NCBI GenBank assembly: GCA_020809705.1
Contig: CP085825.1
Span: 2,728,001-2,792,000 of the forward strand
Length of the DNA: 64,000 bases
Reading direction: 5' to 3'
From: Calonectria ilicicola
Lineage: Eukaryota; Ascomycota; Sordariomycetes; Hypocreales; Nectriaceae
Shown here: piece by piece, positions 57,801 to 64,000 of the stretch
Layout of the letters: every line of letters starts with the position of its first letter
How positions within the stretch are numbered: the first letter of the stretch is position 1
Translations under genes and position numbers: made by a program
Notes under the pieces: model-generated
What the model was told of the DNA's origin: nothing
The model's input: only the letters and a program-made list of their open reading frames with translations
Database searches by the model: none

Positions 57801-60800
57801 CCACACAGCCGGTGCAATGCTTGCTGCAGCCTTATTCCTGCAAGTCGACATCCAGCATCCCAGACATCACACAGCAACGCATCCCGTGTCACTTCCGAGC
57901 TTGGGTCATCGAGGCACCCCGTGAGTGGTGGTTCACCTCGCCCCAAGCTTTGGATCTCCATCCCTGCTCGCCAGCACAGGCATCTTGGGACTAAGTGATC
58001 CCACGACAGAGTACACACTCCGCAAGTAGGACCGGGAGACCATCTCCCGGGGTCGCGATGACTCACACCCGCATCGGGGTGCAGATACATGCTGTAGCTC
58101 TTACACCATGATGCCCGACCCAGCCTGCCGGACGCGGCGGACGCTGATGGTGGTGAGGGGACAGCGACGTTGCAGTCTCCAACTCGTCGGGCCAGCCCTA
58201 GACAAAGCGGCTCAGCGGTGTAAAACCCCCACTCTGTCGACAACCTCTTCATTCATAACTGTTCACCGCGTTTATCAGTCATAAGTGCGGAGTACGAATA
58301 CGGAGACATGGGCCTGGGGTTGGTTTTTTTTTTTTTTCTCACTGATGATCAGAGTTAACCGTCCCCATCCTGATGCGACACTCCCCCTACCACTTCGACG
58401 TGCATCACTGCCAAGGAAGCGGTGACGTTGAGGACGATCCGAAGATCCTAGTGCCAAGCCCATGTTGTTGAAATATGATGAAGTCATAAGGGTCTTGCGA
58501 CTCCATGACAACCTGCCGCCCACAAAAAAAAAAGCCGAGAAAATTTTTTGTCGCCATCATTAGCTTTCTCTAGAAACGTTGATCAATCTCCCCCGGAATA
58601 ATTGTGGGCGCCAGTGCAATGGCCCTGAGCGCTGGAACGACGCCCCCCCTGGCCTCTCTCACACACTCTCTCAATGCCACGGAATTAGTGCTCTTACCAC
58701 TAATAGCCCACTCAATTGAACAACTTTGTCCAACATTACCCGTACTAAAAGTCTGGACGAGATGGAACATGGCCAGAAGCTCCATCCCGCCTTCTCACAA
58801 GGCATCCCAGCCGAGCGCGCCAGTCCATCCTAATACCATAATGCCTAGTACCTAATTCCCAATAGCACCGTAATATTATTAGCTTGTCACTGACGGTCAG
58901 CGACCTGGCTCAAAGGGGCATTTGCGCACGCCCTCACTTGCTCCTTAGCTCACCGAGCATTGATGTGCATACGCGAGGACCCTGGAGCAGTGCTACGTTT
59001 GTTTCCAGGAGTCTGGGCCTGAGATTTGTCACGGCACCGGTAGCACACGGACGTGGTTCCCCGTTCATCTGCGAACATTCTGCCGCTGTTCTGTGAACTG
59101 TCCACGTATTGACTACCCACCAAGAGGGTCAACCACCCTTTCGCTGCCCCAGGTTCCCGGGCTGGCGGTCAAGCTTGTACACACGTAGGTAGCAAGCCCA
59201 CTACCGAGACGGGAGCTGTGGGCTCTTGTGTCACTTCTCTTTTTTTTTTTATGGCTTGAGTTTGACACTGGTGTCCTTGACATACCGTGGGGGCAACAAG
59301 GTTGTCTCGCCGGCCGAGACATCAAGTGGATGATATGCTCGGTATTACTCCGTGAAAAGACGCTTTTGTTTACACCGCTGAGCGCCCATCTCATCTGCGG
59401 AAATCCCAACAAAGTGTCTCAATCTTGTTCAGCTTGGCGTCCTGACAGTCGCTCGGACGTGAGACAAGTCATTTTGCGAATGGTCAAGCATGATGCCGAA
59501 TGATGCTATTTGTGTTCAGCATTGCCTTAACAAAGCCTGATATCAGGTTGTACACAATGCCACCTCTTCGGAATCATGCTTTCATGAGCCGACCGACCGT
59601 CCCGGTGCGTCCAAGGCCCACTTCAAGGCTCGAGCTTGTTTTCATGGTTTGCAAAGGCCAACAGATTATGTGTGATTGTGTCCCCAGTTGTCGGGAATGA
59701 GGCTTCTAGCGGCCTTCTCCCTTGACCCCGGCTTCCAAGGAATAACCTTTGAGAGCAGCTACCTGACAGGTCTGTATTATTATTATGATTAGTTATGATT
59801 AGCTTTTTGGATTGGTATTAGCGCCAAGGAGTGTTCGCAGTATGCAGTATACAGATAATTTGCGCGGAAGAAAAAATTTTCTGTCTGATTGTTGTTTTCG
59901 CCTTCGTCTCCTTTCGCTCTGCGTTGTGGCCGCGTTTCAAAGCCTGCCAGATCTTTGATTCGGCATCTGCTGATCCCTCTCGTCCCAGAAGGGGAGAATC
60001 TGGGGCCCGAGGTCAGGAGAGTGCACGCACTTCTGCACGGTAAAATTTACCATGCAGTAGACGCGCGGGCCTCTCCTTTGCAATGCGTCTGTTGGGAGAT
60101 TAATTCACGGGGCTTGCATAAACTATTCGATTCTTTGTGCCGCGCTCCTTTTTCTGGCCTTTTTTTGGCCTTTTTTCCTCTTCGCACACCCCCCGCTAAG
60201 CTTGGATAATTTGCACGATGAAAATCGACACCATCGTTCCAAAGCCCCATCTCCCTTCTGTGCCCCTGACTACTGCGCGAACGGGTGGCGAACACCTCAG
60301 CGCTAGCGGGCACCAGGGGTCCAACGGCTCTTAGGTTGCCTGGTTCTAATCTCTCTTCTCCTGGTTTTGGGATGAGCCCTACGGCTATGAATCTCTCAGA
60401 CTAGCAGAGAATTTTTTTCTCGCTTTCTTTAATCTGGTGTCATCTAAGTCTAATTGTCTGGACCTGTCAGTTTGGGACAGCACCTTCACCGACTCATGGC
60501 ACTGTGATGCGGTATTGCGTGGCAAAACCCGCTGACGCCGTCAACAACTGACGGACCTCCGTTACTTGTTTGAGCATGCTCCGCGCCGGACCGCAGCGGT
60601 TTGGTGGCATAGAGCCCATTAGAAAGTGGTTTAGAAATCCTTTAGAAACGTCTACGGCCGTGCCGGCCACTGGTAACCCAGAGATGCCGTGCGCCGAGCT
60701 GAGCATTCAGGGCCCCGGATCAGTTAAACCCTCAAACCACCGAGATCTCACAGTTTTGTCACCATGTCAAACACATTTGGAAGTGGCAAATGCGATTTCA

Positions 60801-61648
60801 AAGCCATCTCTTTGCCTATCCGAGCAATTTTTTCCCTTGCCGGCCGACAGCGGCGTAGCAAGGCCCTGTAGCGATCCCGTCAGCTGAAATACCCCACGGC
60901 GCTCGTGGATTGCAGGAAAGAATGTAACGTCTTGGCCCCAGAGAAAACCCCGGCATATGGCGATGAGAGGTCATCTGATGGGTGTTCGTGGCACGGATGG
61001 GCACCGCTCTCGGCAACTCGCTCCGACATCGAGAGCTTGAGGGCGAGTGCGTGCCTGTTCCACCAGACTGGTACCCCTACGAGAGAGTTTGAGAATCAGC
61101 CAGCCCCCGGTCTGTCGTATTTGACAGAGATCACCAAACCGTCTCAAGCGTGTTTAGGATTGGGCAGACAGGCATTAGCCCGGTTGGCGGTGACGCCGTA
61201 GCTCGGCTGCCAAATTGGGAGCCATAGGGACGCCTCAGTCGCTAGTTTGTGTGCTGGTCCAAGAGTGGGTCGACGCAAGTTGGCGTTCGACCATGCGAGC
61301 GAAACGAACCAGCTTGAATGAGGCTGGGCGGAATAGACTGGACGAGCTGAAGGAGCCGGCGCTTGCGCGGTGCATTGTCAATGAGGCCGCCAGCCGTCCG
61401 GTGTGTTCTGCACGCCATCGACAAGGACAGGACGCAGCGTCATTCGGTCCGTGTCAGTTCCCAGCCATGAACAAATTCCCAAGTTTTCGGGCTCACACTT
61501 ATGCGGAACAGGTGGTCAGGCCGCTCATGTTTCGAGGTTTCTGGCGTCTGACATTCTGATGCCATCTACCTGCCATCATGATGCAGTCTTGCGTTAGGGG
61601 GGGTACCAAATCGTCCCGTCCGGTCAGAGACACATGCGAGGTGGCTAG

Positions 61649-61667
61649 CTGATCTGATCTGATCTGA
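61649..61667 (+). repeat. Short CTGAT tandem repeat
   Basis: CTGAT occurs three times and is followed by CTGA. It is a small intergenic pentanucleotide repeat with no visible role. Confidence 0.7.
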
Positions 61668-64000
61668 CCAGAATCAGCACATCACGTCTTGCTGGCAGCG
61701 GCCGATGCCACCAGAAGAGGCTGAAGACTGGCGTTCCTGGTGCTGCATCTCGTACAACACTCGGAGTAACTCTCACATGTACCGAGAAAAAGAAGCAAGC
61801 AACTCTCAGCTCTGGCTGCAATGCAACCACAGCTACAGCCTCAACTGACCAGGACAAAGTTGACAGGTCTCCGGCACAAGCCAAAAATACACAGCAAAGC
61901 AGAGCCGTGGCTGGCGGCGCGGTGGGCGGCGCACATCGCGTCAGCGCAATGTCTCAGGCCAGCCAGGTCTGCTCGCTAGGGCGTGTTGATCGACCAGCAG
62001 GGGGATAGACAGCGGCTCGAGAATGGCTTTCAGCTCATCGATATCCTCAAGCGCAGCTGGGCGAAAAAAAGGAAAAGCTTGCAGTTGGCGTATCGAAGCG
62101 CATTTCGGGCAAAAGCAAAAATCAGTGGTCCATTTCTCTCCGTGTTTTTCTTTTCTTTTTTCTTTTCCCATGTCCAAATCTACCATTCAGATGTCACATC
62201 TGGTTCCGATGTCCGATTGTCGATCATAAGGTCCAGAGCGAAGAAGCAACGCCATTTGCAGGTGGAGGTCAGCCACACCAGGGATTCTGGGGTGAGGTGT
62301 CCCTGTGGATGAGCAAGCCACAGCGCCAGGAACGACCGTCTTCCACGTGGGAGACCAGGGGCGCCAGGTTAGAGTTGGTTGGGGAGCGAGGGTGTGGTGG
62401 CGCATACGGTGCGCTTCATCATAGTCAATCTTCAGGCCAATGTGTCATGTCTCCGTCATCATGTAACACACCTCATCAACCTGAAGCCCTGGCCGCCATT
62501 TTGGCTGTTGATCCCCCTGTATTCCATGAGTGAGTTCTTTTTTTGGACGATGCGGTTGTGTGACAAAAGCACGGTCGAGAACCGCACCATTGGGTTCCTG
62601 GCCCGTGAGAGTATGAGTGATTCAATCTATTTGGATCCAGACGCGGACAAGTAATCAAAGGCGCGAGATTGGTGACGCAGTCCCGGCCAAGCAAGTCGCT
62701 CGCCTCCGGAGAAGCCATCTACTAGACGATCGGCCGCCCTGAATACATCCCGGAGGTGGTGTGCAAGGAAACAGCCGTGGTATGATGGCCCAGCTGGCGA
62801 TGGGCGTCGCTTGGCTTGCTGCCCATGTCCGAGGCTTGACGGTGACATTCAGGTCGCGCGAACGCCAATCTGCGTCCGAGCCCATCCTTGCCGACGACCG
62901 CCACCCCCAGACGGCTCTGCAGCGGTCGGCCGCAGGGAGGAAATAATCGCTCAAATCGATCAACTCGAGCCTTTCTTTTATTGGAAACACAAGGACCGAG
63001 ACTGCGATGACCCTCGTCCCGATGGCAGATGGCCCGAGCGATGTAACCCCAGAGACGTCAATGAACTTGGGGGGTGTGGGGGATGAGTACGAGTGCGCAA
63101 TATCCCCAGTCAAGCTGGAAATGAGGTATTCCACTCCACTAAATGACATGGGCGATCCCGTGGCTCGATCAATATTTTCAACTTCGCGATGCCACCAATT
63201 GGCCGTGACGCACGTCCGTATCCTGCATAGATGAGGACCGCGCACCACAATACAGATGCTCATCGTGGCCCTAGTCCCCCAAATCCTAGACAGAGGTGGA
63301 GGAACTCAGGGGGCACATTGTACGTGCCGTTGCAACCTTGTCTCCTATCCCCAGTGCGATTTCGATACACTGTCCCCAAGGGTTCGGGGGGGCTAGCGCC
63401 TCAGATGCAAGTCATCCTGTCATCATTTACCTAGTCTGACTGGGGGAACTGACACTCGAGTGACGTAGAAAACATACTCTGCTTTAGCTCATCTAATTCG
63501 TAGTTCACTCTCCGGAGATGGGCCTATCTACGTGGCAAATTTTACACGTATGAAACTGGCGACACGGTAGTATTGCTGTTGTCGTTCTAATTCTGTTTGA
63601 TAAGATGGCCTGGAACATTTCCAGTCTGGTCATGTGGGTGATATGATTCTCGAGCTTACCTGATGCCACACAAGCAAAACCCGGAGAAGAAAAAAGAAAA
63701 AAAAACCACAACACACATATGCATGTTCAGCTTGGTACACAACCTTGTAGTCTCTTGTTCCATTGTGCCGCCCCCAGGTCTTACGATATCAGTAATCAAT
63801 GTGTTCACCTGCACTCGTAACTTCTTTTCTCTAAGAGACTAGCTCCAGGGTAAATGGCGATCAGAGACAGAGTACACGCCCTGTGGAAGATTATGCCCCT
63901 GTAACTTTCCCACCCTAAATCCCACATAACTCAACTACTCGAAAACATCAATAATAATTCGTAGAGTAAAGAAATAAAACGTTTATATTTCGAACCCATT

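Larger units (their letters stand above)
50673..64000. other. Gene-free right arm, 13.3 kb
   Basis: No open frame here has recognisable domains or credible splice continuation. Base composition stays near that of the rest of the window, so this is not an AT-rich RIP-mutated block of the usual kind. Visible items are the duplicated E-box block (50828 and 52660), an ankyrin-like relic near 54150-54530, a 33-bp hairpin, a TAG triplet repeat, several T/A runs and a small CTGAT repeat. A 202-codon minus-strand frame at 62655-63263 stays unexplained. No tRNA or 5S rRNA was identified. Confidence 0.55.

Overview
The window is nuclear DNA of a filamentous ascomycete, most likely a Sordariomycete and plausibly Hypocreales; I cannot name a genus. 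The signs are short introns of about 50-160 nt with GTAxGT-type donors and CTAAC-like branch sites, pyrimidine-rich leaders, scattered A/T runs, widely spaced single genes on both strands, and proteins of typically filamentous-fungal form (GT2-type polysaccharide synthase, long KIN4-like kinase, bimC kinesin, Rrn9 with a C-terminal zinc finger). Nothing bacterial, viral or transposon-encoded was found.

Layout. 1-4933 has no gene that I can support. 4934-6755 is a membrane GT2 glycosyltransferase (+). 6756-13461 is gene-free. 13462-14811 is an uncharacterised protein with a BTB-like last exon (-), divergent from GWT1 (15653-17223, +). 17224-23336 is gene-free and ends in a regulatory-looking region before a KIN4-type kinase (23337-26695, +). 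A VCX1/CAX Ca2+/H+ exchanger (29322-32051, +) and a SPRY protein (33118-34278, +) follow, then an unknown two-exon gene (34435-35507, -), a PP4 regulatory subunit 2/Psy4 homologue (36512-37997, +) and a kinesin-5/bimC motor (38945-42542, +). Next come RRN9 (42920-44921, -) and pescadillo/NOP7 (45249-47243, -), then GAB1/PIG-U (47671-49110, +) and SAM37/metaxin (49326-50672, -). The last 13.3 kb (50673-64000) shows no convincing gene, only relics, a hairpin, a triplet repeat and a diverged copy of the SAM37 upstream block.

Themes. GWT1 (inositol acylation) and GAB1 (GPI transamidase) both serve GPI-anchor assembly. RRN9 (Pol I initiation) and NOP7 (60S maturation) are head-to-tail neighbours in ribosome biogenesis, and NOP7 shares a 427-bp divergent promoter with GAB1. 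Kinesin-5, the Psy4 homologue and the KIN4 homologue belong to families with mitotic or checkpoint roles.

Most notable observations: a 3-nt microexon needed to keep the first CAX signature of the Ca2+ exchanger intact; a GC-AG intron in the PP4R2 gene; a conserved-looking last exon of the 13.5-14.8 kb gene that is visible only after splicing; an 11-bp Cbf1-like E-box element present three times, twice inside a duplicated ~80-bp block; and a cluster of six GTACCT motifs upstream of the kinase. Gene models were made by eye from reading frame and splice signals, without RNA evidence.
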